Source: Pseudofabraea citricarpa (taxonomy: Eukaryota; Ascomycota; Leotiomycetes; Helotiales; Dermateaceae). From it: 64,000 bases of DNA. A program made the translations under genes and the position numbers. Of the stretch, positions 1-11,500 are shown piece after piece. Where the stretch lies: NCBI GenBank assembly GCA_029641185.1, contig JAPWGK010000024.1, positions 186,001 to 250,000 on the forward strand, written 5' to 3'. Under the pieces are notes generated by a model. It saw only the letters and a program-made list of their open reading frames with translations, made no database searches and had not been told where the DNA came from. Within the stretch, counting starts at the first letter, position 1, and each line of letters opens with the position of its first letter.

Positions 1-1872
1 ACATTCCTATTGGGTTTCAATTAAGCGAGGGAAAGATTTCGAACTCACAACGGGAACGATTTGTTCTTAATTGAATATCGTCTTAATTACAACATTGCTC
101 TTATACAATTGCTAGATCTATCACCCGTAATAAGAAGAGCCAATAGGTTTCATATTTGGGAAGTAGGTTCCATTAGTTAATCTTGGTAGTAGCTTAAGAA
201 TAAAGGTATGGACAAGTATCAAGTAGCCTGAGTAACCCGAGTAATCTGTTTATGGAAACCCATGTGCCTAATATTTTCAAGTCATTATGATGCTAATATA
301 ATATGTGGTTGTCTAGGACTCCCACTATCGCAGTGTGATTGGACTTTTCATTTTCATTTTTTAGAAGAACGACTTGAGGTAGACGTAGCCCATCGTATTT
401 TTAAAGAAGTAAAGTATCTATCTCATCATCGCCAGCTAGTAGACAACAGGGCGGCCAATTAAACTTCTGACCAATCTATGACGTGTTATCTGGAAACCAA
501 GTCTCCTGTATGACTACATTTAACGGCTCTGGATTGACCACAAGGCAAACTTGTCATTTTTCAGCTTATCAATCAAACAATTTCGTATTCGCACCTCTGC
601 CCCATGCGCTTTTATAGATTTCGGAAAACGAAACTTGGGATAAGTCTTGCTCTCACAATAAGCCAATCGATGCATGAAGACATGACCAGTACTATTGCAT
701 GTTTATTGTGTTTTAAAAACAGTCCCGATCTCTTGGGCTGGGCTAGAATCTCTATGTATGCCTGTAGCTTATCTTTTCCAGCGTCTTCAGAGTCCTTAGC
801 TTCGGCGATTGCCCGTAAGAAGAAGGAGGTTCGTTTGCGCAGTGTGAGACCAAGCCACTTGAAGAATTTAATGTTATCCGAAGAAAGACCTCTAACTTTG
901 AAGAGTTTCGTCTCCTTCCCATATTGAGACTGCATGTGGAAACTGCATTAGCTTTGGTAAGTAGCAGATCCACTGTAAGCACCAAAGGCGTCTTCATACC
1001 ATAGGTGTGGTCACTGTGATAGAAAAAAATAAACATTAAGCCAATCAGCTTCGAGTGCGAGTGTCTCCGCTGCGGGTTTCATATCTGATATCGACATTCT
1101 ACCGTCTTACAACAGCCGGAGCTAAGTTCGTTAGGATTCCCTCTCCTGTGGAGTCTTCCGATTTTCACCCTTGTTTTCAAGCCTTCCAGCGGCACAGCCG
1201 AACCTTAACTTAGCAAATGCCATCATACCGCACAAAGTCGACAGGCACACATCAATTCATGTTCAGTTTTGTCTCAATTTTGAAGGAAGTAAAATATATA
1301 CTAGCAACAACGTTTGATGCCCAAGTTAAAGTTCCAAGTTAGAGTTTATATTCTGCACATTGCTCTTATCTAAGACCATGCGTCGATCGGAACTTTATCC
1401 GGCACGTGGTTCGATAAGGCGTCCACTTTTGTGAACGGACATCTCGCTTGTTATGGATATTGCTACAGCAGCTGCAGCCTCAACTGCAACTGCTTGATTA
1501 CCGGAGACTTGTAAGACATTACCAATTACCATAAAATAGCTTTGCTTCCATGATAAGGCTGAGAAATCACCCCATCAAAGCTGGTGATTGTGATCATAAG
1601 TAACCCACAAATTATGCCCGTTGCATGAGGACCCGATACACTACTGGAAGTCGGTGAGGACAGGACATGGCATTGATAGGAATAGCAACGTCGTGGTCCG
1701 TTAATTTGTAGACTATTGAGGGTCTAATCTAGATCTCATGGGCTTGGAAGCGCTAATCATTGCCATTTAGATTGTGTCAGCCCGCGCGTCGTTGTTCTTC
1801 TCCTGTTCTGGTTAATCCTCGTTTGGTATACCGAAGCCACAGCCTCAATTGAAATGCCGTCCCAAAATCCTA
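1..1872. other. Gene-poor left flank
   Basis: I find no convincing gene in this stretch. Short frames on both strands overlap one another at about 604-1036, have no recognisable domain and are interrupted by stops. Composition is moderately AT-rich. No transposon termini, tRNA or tandem array is visible. It may hold the regulatory region of a gene lying left of the window, but nothing in the sequence shows that. Confidence 0.5.
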
Positions 1873-2250
1873 TCACACCACATTACCCCTGTTGAGAACG
1901 AACTCGGCATCTCGGACGTTGACTTTGTTTCTGAGTGCGTTTCCCATTTGACAATGCCATGCAATGCCGTCCCATGTCACCGTGTCACCATGCACGTACC
2001 ATGTTGATCCTCGCTTAGAACCTCGCGCAGCCGAGCAAAACCAGTTATCCACAAACCGGCGGTATGCCCATTTGGATTCATCGCCGGTTGCAATGCTCAC
2101 AATATTATGCAACCATGTAAGCAACTTGAGAAGTGTCGGCCCATAGCCGACACTCCGCAAAAGTAGTGCGTGCTGACGAAAATGGACCGCATTGTTGTAG
2201 AGTTGATTATAAACAAGAAGTGATTTACTAGCGACGTACGGAGGTATCAT
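1873..2250 (-). CDS. Doubtful small hypothetical protein
   Basis: This is an open frame of 125 codons that I do not recognise. The N-terminal half looks like ordinary non-coding translation. The C-terminal half (about residues 60-110) is rich in Trp, Gly and Cys, with motifs such as DNWFC, GSTWYV and WDGIAWHCQMGN. That composition resembles the 3-prime end of a small secreted fungal protein more than random sequence. There is no signal peptide in this frame. The true start may lie in an upstream exon I could not identify, or this may be a decayed gene. A 9-bp hairpin lies inside the frame. Confidence 0.25.
   Translation of the reverse strand: MIPPYVASKSLLVYNQLYNNAVHFRQHALLLRSVGYGPTLLKLLTWLHNIVSIATGDESKWAYRRFVDNWFCSAARGSKRGSTWYVHGDTVTWDGIAWHCQMGNALRNKVNVRDAEFVLNRGNVV
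2132..2154. repeat. Short perfect inverted repeat
   Basis: Nine-base arms AGTGTCGGC and GCCGACACT are separated by five bases. The hairpin lies inside the doubtful small ORF on the minus strand. No T-run follows on either side, so it does not look like a polymerase III terminator. Function unknown. Confidence 0.5.
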
Positions 2251-2382
2251 GGGAGCATGATGAGGATCTCGGAGATATGAAATGCCCGAAAAAAAAATAT
2301 GCTGCTATCTTCCAAAGAAATTGAACCTCAGTATCATTTTTTGATACTAACATGCGTATATGGGAATTGCTAACGAAGTTTC

Positions 2383-3939
2383 TCAGATTGCTGCGTAGCA
2401 TATCTTTTTCTCAAGCCACCTAGATAATGTCACAGACTTGAGATCAACCCCACGCCAGAATAAATCTGCTACCCAAATCACAACTATAGCTAATAATACA
2501 AAAGAGATACACCATCCAAGCTCATACATGAAATGTGTTTCTGATCCGAATATATTCCAGGTGATTTTAAGAATAGCATAGCCAAGGCTGTCGACCATGA
2601 CAAAGTGAACAAGGTATAGCGCGAACGATATTCGACCAAGATACTGTGCAACACAATTGGTGAAGATTGGCTGGAGCTGGACACAATTGTCGACGCTGAA
2701 AATCAGCACCATGGAACCTATGATATGGTAGAAGCGATTGTGGTCTCTCCAGAGAGGATTGAGGGTATCCAAGAACTTGTATCCTGGCGTGAGATCCTGA
2801 CGGGAATTTGGTGACGAAAGCAGGAAAAGACCGAAAATGAACACACAAGTCCATTTGATGACCGAAAAAACAGATGATTTATGAGTTTTGGCTTCTTCTA
2901 TATCATCATGGGTAGTGAAATCTTGCCGTATATGATCAAGTTCTGCAACAAAGATTCCGCATATGAAGCAGAAAGTTTCCCACAAGCCTATCCTAACGGT
3001 GTAGAAACCAAGCGAGACCAGAACGAGGAGCCGTGCAACTGTTTTGGCTCGACATAATGCAATGACCACTAAGAATAGTGTGAACGAGCCTTTGAGTTCG
3101 GCCAAAATTGTCCAGGTTTGTCCACCATATTCGTTCCAAACAATCTCGTTAGAAGGCGACAAAAAGTTCATCTCCTGTGATGTTTGTGATATCCAATCCC
3201 AAACCTGCTCAAAAAATGGCCTTCTTCTTGGCAATCCCGAATTGTATTCGCGGACAAGCTCATAGAGCCCTAACTGAATAGCAATCATGGGCATCGCAGT
3301 GGCAGCAACCATCGGGGTTAGAAGCCTGACCGTTCGCCTGAACACTGCAGATGTCATTGAAGAAAAGAGCCTGTTCCACTGCTTTTCTCGAGATAACTTG
3401 ATGGGTTTGTGCGATAGTACAAACCCCGATATCACAAAGAAGTAGCTGACCATTGCTTGGCCAGAATGAACAAGGCGAATTATGGGTAGCTGCATGATCC
3501 AAAAGTTCGAGACCAGCTTTGGATCAAATTTGGTCTCATCAACTGGCTCTCCAAAACCATAATCATGACGTACGTGAAAAGGAATCACGAAATGATATAC
3601 AAAAACAAAAAAGCAAGCATAACCTCGCATGCCATCGAGCCAAGAAGTTGCGTGCAGTTCTGATGTCCTGATTGTTGACTGACGTATCGAAGTCGGTTGT
3701 ATAAAACTGGGTAGGAGTAGATGAAGTAGTCGAGACACTTTATAGAATCTGTTACAAAATCTCAAAGCCTTCGGTTTCTGTTCGATCTCATCTTCTAAAA
3801 GGAACTGCTGAGCTGCGGAAGACTCGTCGTCGGAAGTATCATTTGAAGACCGTGGATTTCTATTAAGCAAGGCAGGTGTGGTAATATATGAACGCCATGT
3901 TCGCTTTGGTGACATGTTCTGCGATATCTTCAACGGCAA
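2383..3939 (-). CDS. Acyltransferase-3 family membrane protein
   Basis: A single-exon frame of 518 residues matches the fungal Acyltransferase_3 (OafA/YrhL-like) family. After a polar N-terminus of about 95 residues comes the family hallmark WLDGMRGYACFFVFVYHF, in which the His after the conserved aromatic run is the likely catalytic base. Further hallmarks are the segments SYFFVISGFVLS and TWTILAELKGS and about ten hydrophobic segments spread to the C-terminus, including FALYLVHFVMVD. Family members transfer acyl groups to carbohydrates or lipids in membranes; the substrate here is unknown. The start could instead be Met9, 24 nt downstream. It is divergently placed from ags1, with 1.6 kb between them. 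Related fungal proteins are sometimes named hard-surface induced, but that name says nothing about this protein's activity. Confidence 0.85.
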   Translation of the reverse strand: MPLKISQNMSPKRTWRSYITTPALLNRNPRSSNDTSDDESSAAQQFLLEDEIEQKPKALRFCNRFYKVSRLLHLLLPSFIQPTSIRQSTIRTSELHATSWLDGMRGYACFFVFVYHFVIPFHVRHDYGFGEPVDETKFDPKLVSNFWIMQLPIIRLVHSGQAMVSYFFVISGFVLSHKPIKLSREKQWNRLFSSMTSAVFRRTVRLLTPMVAATAMPMIAIQLGLYELVREYNSGLPRRRPFFEQVWDWISQTSQEMNFLSPSNEIVWNEYGGQTWTILAELKGSFTLFLVVIALCRAKTVARLLVLVSLGFYTVRIGLWETFCFICGIFVAELDHIRQDFTTHDDIEEAKTHKSSVFSVIKWTCVFIFGLFLLSSPNSRQDLTPGYKFLDTLNPLWRDHNRFYHIIGSMVLIFSVDNCVQLQPIFTNCVAQYLGRISFALYLVHFVMVDSLGYAILKITWNIFGSETHFMYELGWCISFVLLAIVVIWVADLFWRGVDLKSVTLSRWLEKKICYAAI

Positions 3940-5565
3940 AGTTGTCTTGCTCGTTGAAAAGGCTTTGATATTGAGAACGTTGCTCCTGCTGATGGCAAAT
4001 CTCGAGGGTTGTTCGTCTCAATTGATGTGTACTTTTGATAACTAATCCGTATTGGTAGCCTTACCGCAATTTAAGATTAAACGAAAGGAGAGCTCCACCT
4101 CGGGCCAAAACCGGGTATTGTGGGCCGGGCCTTCCTGGGAGGCAGCAACTGCCAGGGATTCCACCTGCTTACCGCGAACCACGGTCTGAAAGTCTCGCCC
4201 GACTTCCTATAAGACAAGCTGACCCGAAATGCACATGTAGTCCTTGTGAGTCAGTGACTTGGTCGTCCTAATGCACATGCGGGACATGGCAAGTAGAGTG
4301 ACAAGTGGGTCTCCCACAAAGAGACATGCATCTTTGACAAATTTGAACCAGAAGTGGGATGTTTGCAAAATTTTATGGGATTTCATAGGCATGCTTGTGG
4401 AGAGATTCACAGGTCTCAATCTCACTCTCACGTAATCGGCATTGCTTTATTCAAGACAAGGTATCTTGACATCCTCGCTTAACTTCCCTGTCAACATAAA
4501 TCTGTACCATGCATTGCAGCACTCACTTCATTGATGTCCCGGCTTGCAGGCTAAGGCTGAGTATGAGGCTACCGCTAGAGTGGTAGGCCTGTGGTCATGA
4601 CGAAATACGGCGATCCATTACAATAACGGCAGTTAAGCCCGATGAGTATGACACTTGCAAATCCTGATGGCCTGGAACAATGGCTAGATGTGCATACTAT
4701 CAACTAAATTTGGGGTTGAAATGAAATTGACATAATGTAATGGGAACTGTAGAATAATATAAACTGGGATAGGCAAGAAACCCGTCGGTTAAATATCGTG
4801 AGAATTGGGCTAGAAGAACATTTTCAAGTCAGCGCTAGAAATTTCGGCGAGAGTAAATACCAAGCTTACGGATTTGAAAGATATTGGTCTCACTCGGTAC
4901 CTAGGCATTTACTAGTGAAGAAACCGTACAAGGAGTGAATCTTGTATTCAAATCTATTGTAATAAATGGGTTCAGTTTCTTGCCCTTTCTTAGGGAGAGA
5001 GCCACTGGTTATTTAACCCCAACTTCAGATATTTAATAATGATATCAGGAGATCCAGTACCAGGATCAAACATCGTACGAAACCTCTTAGTCTGTTTGGT
5101 ATCAGGATCAAACAGCTTCAGTTGATCCTTTATTATGCATCATGTGACCTCGTACCGATCAGGTGATTCCCTGGTGCACAGGATAAGTTCATCCCGACAG
5201 AAGAAAGTGTATATAATTGAAGTTTAACATATGTCGAGTGGAATATTTGCGAATAGCTGAGCACTAGGATGTGACTGGGCTATTTTGTGGGTCCAACTAT
5301 TTCATAGATAATGTTGCATGGTAAGCCAGGTGTGGTGGTTGAATTAGTGATAGCCCACCAACCCTGTTGAATGTTGATGCAGCTACGAAAAAACAACTCT
5401 ACCACCGAGGCTAAATAAAACTGGGGACAATGTTATAGAGCTTTCTCCGCCCCTTAGCATAAGCGTATCACTTACCCAATAGTGAACAATGATAAAGAAT
5501 CTGTGTTTCTTTCCAAACAGTCTTGTAATATTGCATTGAGTTTTTTTTTTACACGACTGCGCAAG
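3940..5565. promoter_or_regulatory. ags1: Divergent intergenic region upstream of acyltransferase and ags1
   Basis: This 1.6-kb region lies between two divergent genes, so it should hold both promoters. No convincing ORF is present. At about 5058-5074 and 5099-5115 there is an imperfect direct repeat (TACCAGGATCAAACA and TATCAGGATCAAACA) about 41 nt apart, roughly 450-500 nt upstream of the ags1 start. It could be a paired regulator site, but I have no matching known motif. An in-frame ATG at 5482 would add 28 residues ahead of the signal peptide and is unlikely to be the start. Confidence 0.4.
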
Positions 5566-8500
5566 ATGTGGGTTTGGCTGGTATTACTGGCGCTTCCAGC
5601 AACATTGGCCTTGAAGTATGATGGCAATTTTCTTGAATACAATTTGAATCAGAACCAAACAGCATCTGATCCTTTAGATTACTGGGGTCAGTGGTCCGAA
5701 CATGACTTCCAACCGTCACCCGAGAATTGGCGGTTTCCATTTTATACACTGTTTCTAGATCGATTTGTTAATGGTGATCCATCAAACGACAATATAAACA
5801 AAACATTATTTGAACAAGACACATTAAGCAACCAACTTCGTTTTGGTGGCGATATAGCAGGGCTGGAAGACACTTTAGACTATATCCATGGTATGGGAGT
5901 GAGAGGTCTTTATATTGCTGGCTCAATCTTCATGAACTTACCTTGGACTGCCGACTCTTATTCGGTAGGTGTATAATACCCGCGGTTTAGACTTAAAACT
6001 AATATTTAACAGCCTGTAGATTTAACCCTTCTCGATCAGCACTTTGGAACAATTGAGCAATGGCGAAAGGCAATTGACGCAATCCACAAACGAGGAATGT
6101 ACGTTGTTCTAGATAATACAATGTCAACGTAAGTCTCCGTTCCGAGAATGCTTCCCTAGCAGTAACTTGATAACTAAATTTTGTATTTTATATTTTAGCC
6201 TGGGAGATTTAATTGGATTTGAAGGGTACCTTGACACAATTGCACCTTTTGATGTCAAGGAACATAAATCTCTCTGGAAAACGAGTCGGCAATACCATGA
6301 TTTTCAAATCTCAAACAAGTACAATGATTCTTGCACCTTCCCGAGATTTTGGAATGACAACGGCTTTCCAGTTGGTAAGAATGTGACAGATAGATTGAAA
6401 GGGTGTTATGATAGCGAATTTAACCAGGTAATATCTCATTCAGACCAAGTTTTGAGTATTAATACTGAAAGCCATCCAGTTTGGAGACATTGAAGCATTT
6501 GGAAGTGCGGAGCCATGGCAGCGACAAGTCTCAAAATTCTCTTCTGTCCAAGATCGATTACGGGAATGGGTTCCATCCGTCCGAGAAAAGATAGACCACT
6601 TTTCTTGCATTGCCATTAACATGCTTGATATAGATGGTTATCGTATCGATAAGGGTTTGCAGGTCACTGTTGACGCAACGGCGATGTTTGCTACTTCTCT
6701 CCGAAAATGTGCCTCAAAAGTAGGAAAGAACAACTTCTTGATCACGGCAGAACTCGTCGGAGATAATACCATTGCTTCAGTTTATGTGGGCCGTGGAAGG
6801 CAGCCAGATATGATTCCGCCAGACTCAGAGACAGCGATTGCTTTGACCAACAGCTCTGATGGCAGCTATTATATTCGAGATGCCAGCGTATATGGAGTGG
6901 ATGCAGCGACTTTCCACTTTTCTGTCTACCGTTATCTTGTTAAATTTCTAGGCATTGATGATGTCATGACCAAAGACGAAAGTAATTTTCCTATGAATTG
7001 GGTTGCTGCATGGGATAAATTTGTCCAAACAAATGATCTTCTCAATGCGAACACTGGCGTGTTTGATCCCAGGCACATGTGAGTTAAATTTCTTGTGAAA
7101 ATCCACATATTTGCAAAAAGCTTGAATTTAGAGGTGTCATAGATTGTTAGGGACAGGCGATACTGACACCAACATTTCGCTTCTAGGTATGGAGTATCGA
7201 ACCAAGACACGTTTCGCTGGCCTGCAATCGAGAATGGAACCGAAAGGTTTTTACTCGGTCTCTTTATAACAACGATTCATATGCCTGGTATACCAATTTT
7301 AACGTGGGGAGAAGAGCAAAGTTTTTCCGTCCTCGATAGTACCGCTGATAACTATCTGTTTGGGCGTCAGCCAATAGTATCCTCGCCTGCCTGGGAACTC
7401 CATGGTTGTTATGCTATGGGAAGTTCACAGTATTATGAAATGCCATTCAAATCCGCACGAGATGGATGCCATGATGAATCAACTGGTTTGGACCATCGGG
7501 ATCCTTCTCACCCTCTGCACAATATTATCAAGGTCATGTTTTCGAGAAGGCAGCAATATCCAACTCTAAGCGACGGTTTTCATCTAAAACAACTCTCTAA
7601 CCACACACGCTTAGTAATTCATCACGGTGCGAGCCCTTTTACAGAGACTGGGCTATGGAGTACCGTCCGAGGACAGTATGATGGAATTCAAGATCTTTCC
7701 CACCTCGATAGAGGAAACCAGTCTGTCTGGCTGCTTTATCACAACGAGCCAAAGGAAGTCAATTACGTATTCAACTGCAGCTTGGATAGCGAAGCTTTGA
7801 TTTCTCCATTCAAGGCAGGAACGACAGTAAAGAACCTGTTTTATCCTTACGATGAAATCACTCTCGAAGCTTCAACACAGACGATCGCTGGCAGTCATTC
7901 AGATATAAGTGGATGCACAGAGGAGTTGGAATTTGCACCTTATGAGCACCGAGCATATGTCCCGAAAGAACAATTTGTGCCTCCGCCCCCGGTGATTACA
8001 AAGTTTTCCCCCGGTCATGATGCGCGACTTTTGTCACAAGTGCAAGCGGGCTCCCAAGAAAGTATTGACGTTGAATTCCAATTTTCCGTGGATATGAATT
8101 GCACTCAGATAACCGACTCTTTGATTCTGGAATCACGTACGCATGATGGAAAAACTGCGAGTGTGGCGCCAGAAAGCGTGCAGTGCTCCCGGTACACGGA
8201 GCCAAAGAAATTTCGCTTGTCCGGACAACTACCTTCAATGTGGATTTGGAGAGGTACTATTGAGAATGTTTCACATGGAATCCACACCATTACGGTCAGA
8301 AATGCAACCGCAATCGACGGCAGTACTTTTACTGACTCCAACGATCGCTTTATTTTCCGAGTTGGTTCAAGTGACAACCCAATGGTGTTTCCAAAGGCTG
8401 CCAATTACACGTCGACACTTCTCTACAGATCTTCAAAAGAAGATTCTCTCTATGTCTCACAAAGAGCCGCTGGAGCTGACAAATGGAGGTACTCGCTGAC

Positions 8501-11500
8501 TTGGGGTCAAACTTGGAGCGAATGGTTGGAGTATACTGGTGGCGACCATACTCTTAACTATCAAACAGGCGACGAGACTATTCAGAGAACATGGCAAGAC
8601 GAGCATATAATTGCGCAATATTGGAGCCATTTTTCAGGAAGTAGTGCTGTTATTCAGCACTCTGATGTTCATACTGAAGAGCTTGTGGAGCGTCGATTTC
8701 CGCACCTATTTGCTCATGGGCCATTCAATCAGTACGGATTTGATATCGGCCTACCAAATACACTGAAGCTAAATTCCGATGGGTTTTGGACGATGCATAC
8801 TCTTGGAGAGTGGCCAGATAACTTTCAACTTAATGTTTGGGGAATGGGATCAGACGGCCAACAAGACACATCTGCAGTATACGGCGATGTTGATGGCGAT
8901 TTTGTTCTCGACAGGCTACCCCCTTCGTCTCTTTCTACACTAGCCATTAATATTTCTAGCCCTCCCCCGTCTCCATACTGGGGTTATCACATAGCTGTTA
9001 ATGATGGTACTATGCGTTACGAGCTCCGACCTTCAGGGAATAGATGGGTCCAACTTACCTTGTTCATTCTTCTTTTTTGTCTGCCAATACTTACTGGGTT
9101 TATGAGCACTCAGATCTATATGAACTCCTTCTATAAGGTCAAGTTGATCACTATTGGTACATCGAGCAAGGAAAGATTCATCATCCGTGTATACCAAAGA
9201 CTATGTTACAAACTACTCTCGATGTTTGGGTTCCAGTCATTGGGTTCACTCTTTTCTTCAGAGCAAGAGTCAATAAATCAGGAGCTATCTGCCAATACCG
9301 AGAAGAAGTCTCGTTGTATCTTGATCGCAACTATGGAGTATGACATTGCAGACTGGGATATCAACATTAAAATTGGAGGATTAGGTGTTATGGCACAACT
9401 AATGGGAAAACACTTAACGCACCACGATTTAATTTGGGTTGTGCCTTGTGTTGGAGAGGTACAATATCCAGTTGATGTGGTGGCCGAACCAATGACAATC
9501 ATGATACTGGGGAAGAGCTGTGAAGTTCAAGTACAGTATCACTACCTCAGGTAAGCTAAAACCCACAGTGGATGACGTCAACTAAACTTTTCCTAGAAAC
9601 ATAACGTACGTCCTGCTAGACGCTCCTGTTTTCCGCAATCAAACAAAGGTGAGTCGATTCTCCAAGCGGGTTTGCGACGGAGTAAACTAAGCTCGAATCT
9701 AGAAAAGTCCATATCCTTCAAGAGTAGATGACTTAGAGAGTGCAGTTTACTACTCAGCTTGGAATGCATGCATTGCTCAGGCTATTAAACGCTTTCCAGT
9801 AGACCTCTACCACATTAACGACTACCATGGAGCTCTTGCCCCGCTATATCTTCTCCCAGAGACCATCCCGTGTTGCTTGTCATTACACAATGCTGAGCAT
9901 CAAGGTCTTTGGCGAATGGAGACTTTAGAAGACTGCAAGGAAGTCTGCAGTGTCTTTAATCTTGATCCCATGTTGGTATATAAGTTTGTTCGATTTGGAA
10001 ACATTTTTAACTTACTTCATGCTGGCTCAAATTACTTAAGACGGTATCAAAGAGGGTTTGGTGCAGTGGGCGTATCGAATAAATACAGTAAAAGGTTTTT
10101 TCCACCAGAGTTTCAAGAGCGTATTCTACATACTAATACTTTAATAGATGTCACATCCGATATCCAATTTTCTGGGGCTTGGAGAAGATTGGAAAGCTTC
10201 CAAACCCCGACCCTGCGGACCTCGAGCCTGTCTCGGATGACTCGAACGCTGTTTCTGTGAATTCAACAAAAGGCTACGATTTCGAATCGAAAAGGGCACT
10301 GTCGAAGAAAGAAACCCAGGAATGGGCGAAGCTTGATATCAACCCAAATGCAGAGCTTTTTATTTTTGTTGGCCGCTGGTCCAAGCAGAAAGGCATTGAC
10401 TTGATTGCCGACGTATTTCCTTCCATTTTGAAAAAATATAGTACCGCTCAACTTGTCTGCATAGGGCCAGTAGTCGACTTATACGGTAAATTTGCGGCAC
10501 TAAAGCTACAAAGGGTTATGGACAACTATCCCGGTCGCGTGTTCATCAAACCGGAATTAATAGTTCTTCCTCAGTTTGTATTTGCGGGTGCTGACTTTGC
10601 GCTAATGCCATCAAGAGATGAGCCATTTGGACTCGTAGCTGTGGAATTTGGTCGAAAAGGAGCTCTTGGAGTAGGTGCAAGTGTCGGAGGCTTGGGACAA
10701 ATGCCAGGCTGGTGGTACACGGTAGAAAGTACATCTTCGCCGCATCTCCTATCGCAGTTTAAGAAAGCCATAGACTCCGCCATTTCATCTCCGACGATAG
10801 TCAGAGCACAGATGCGAGCAGATTCAGGAAAGAAACGATTTCCCATTGTCTCTTGGCAAGACGACCTTGAGATATTACACTCCACTGCAATCCAAATCCA
10901 CACCAACGAAGCGAGGATTCGATCATTAAAGCAGTCAAACTCAACAAATTCCAAAGTAGAAAGAAAGTCTCGATTTTCTCTCACACAAGGATTTGGCTCT
11001 TACGTGGAAAGTCTTGTTCTACGAAGGTGGTGGCGTAATCACGGCGACTACAAGCCGCTATCAAACCCCACAGATGAGTATTATCCTCAGAAATTACGGC
11101 AATCTTTAGATTCCAGCGAGAACTCTTCTCCCACAACCCCTGAACTGGACAAAGAACTAGCATACGAACTTGACCTATCTCCATCAGGTTCTAAAATCTT
11201 AAAATCACATAGATGGTGGGCAGAGGTTTCAGATTTCACCGAAAAAGTTCCATTTTCAGAAGCCTCAACACCTGTCTCGGAAACTACAGACGAAGCAGAA
11301 CTTCCATCAGTTCATTCAGTACTTGAGATTGACAACCTGTTGAGAGGTCGAACTGATTACAAACTTCAAAATGTGGATCCCACCTTCACTGATGACAGAG
11401 GAGAGTTCTATGATAATTATGAAAGCTCTGACATGTCACTCGGCATCGCCGAATACCTCATTAAGAGTGAAACTACTTTTTACGATCGAATAAGAAGTGC

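Noticed and set aside
604..1036. Three overlapping frames on both strands at the left end
   Set aside because: They contradict each other, match no family and lack coding character.
5482..5565. Upstream in-frame ATG for ags1
   Set aside because: It would place 28 polar and Phe-rich residues before a clear signal peptide, so the ATG at 5566 is the better start.
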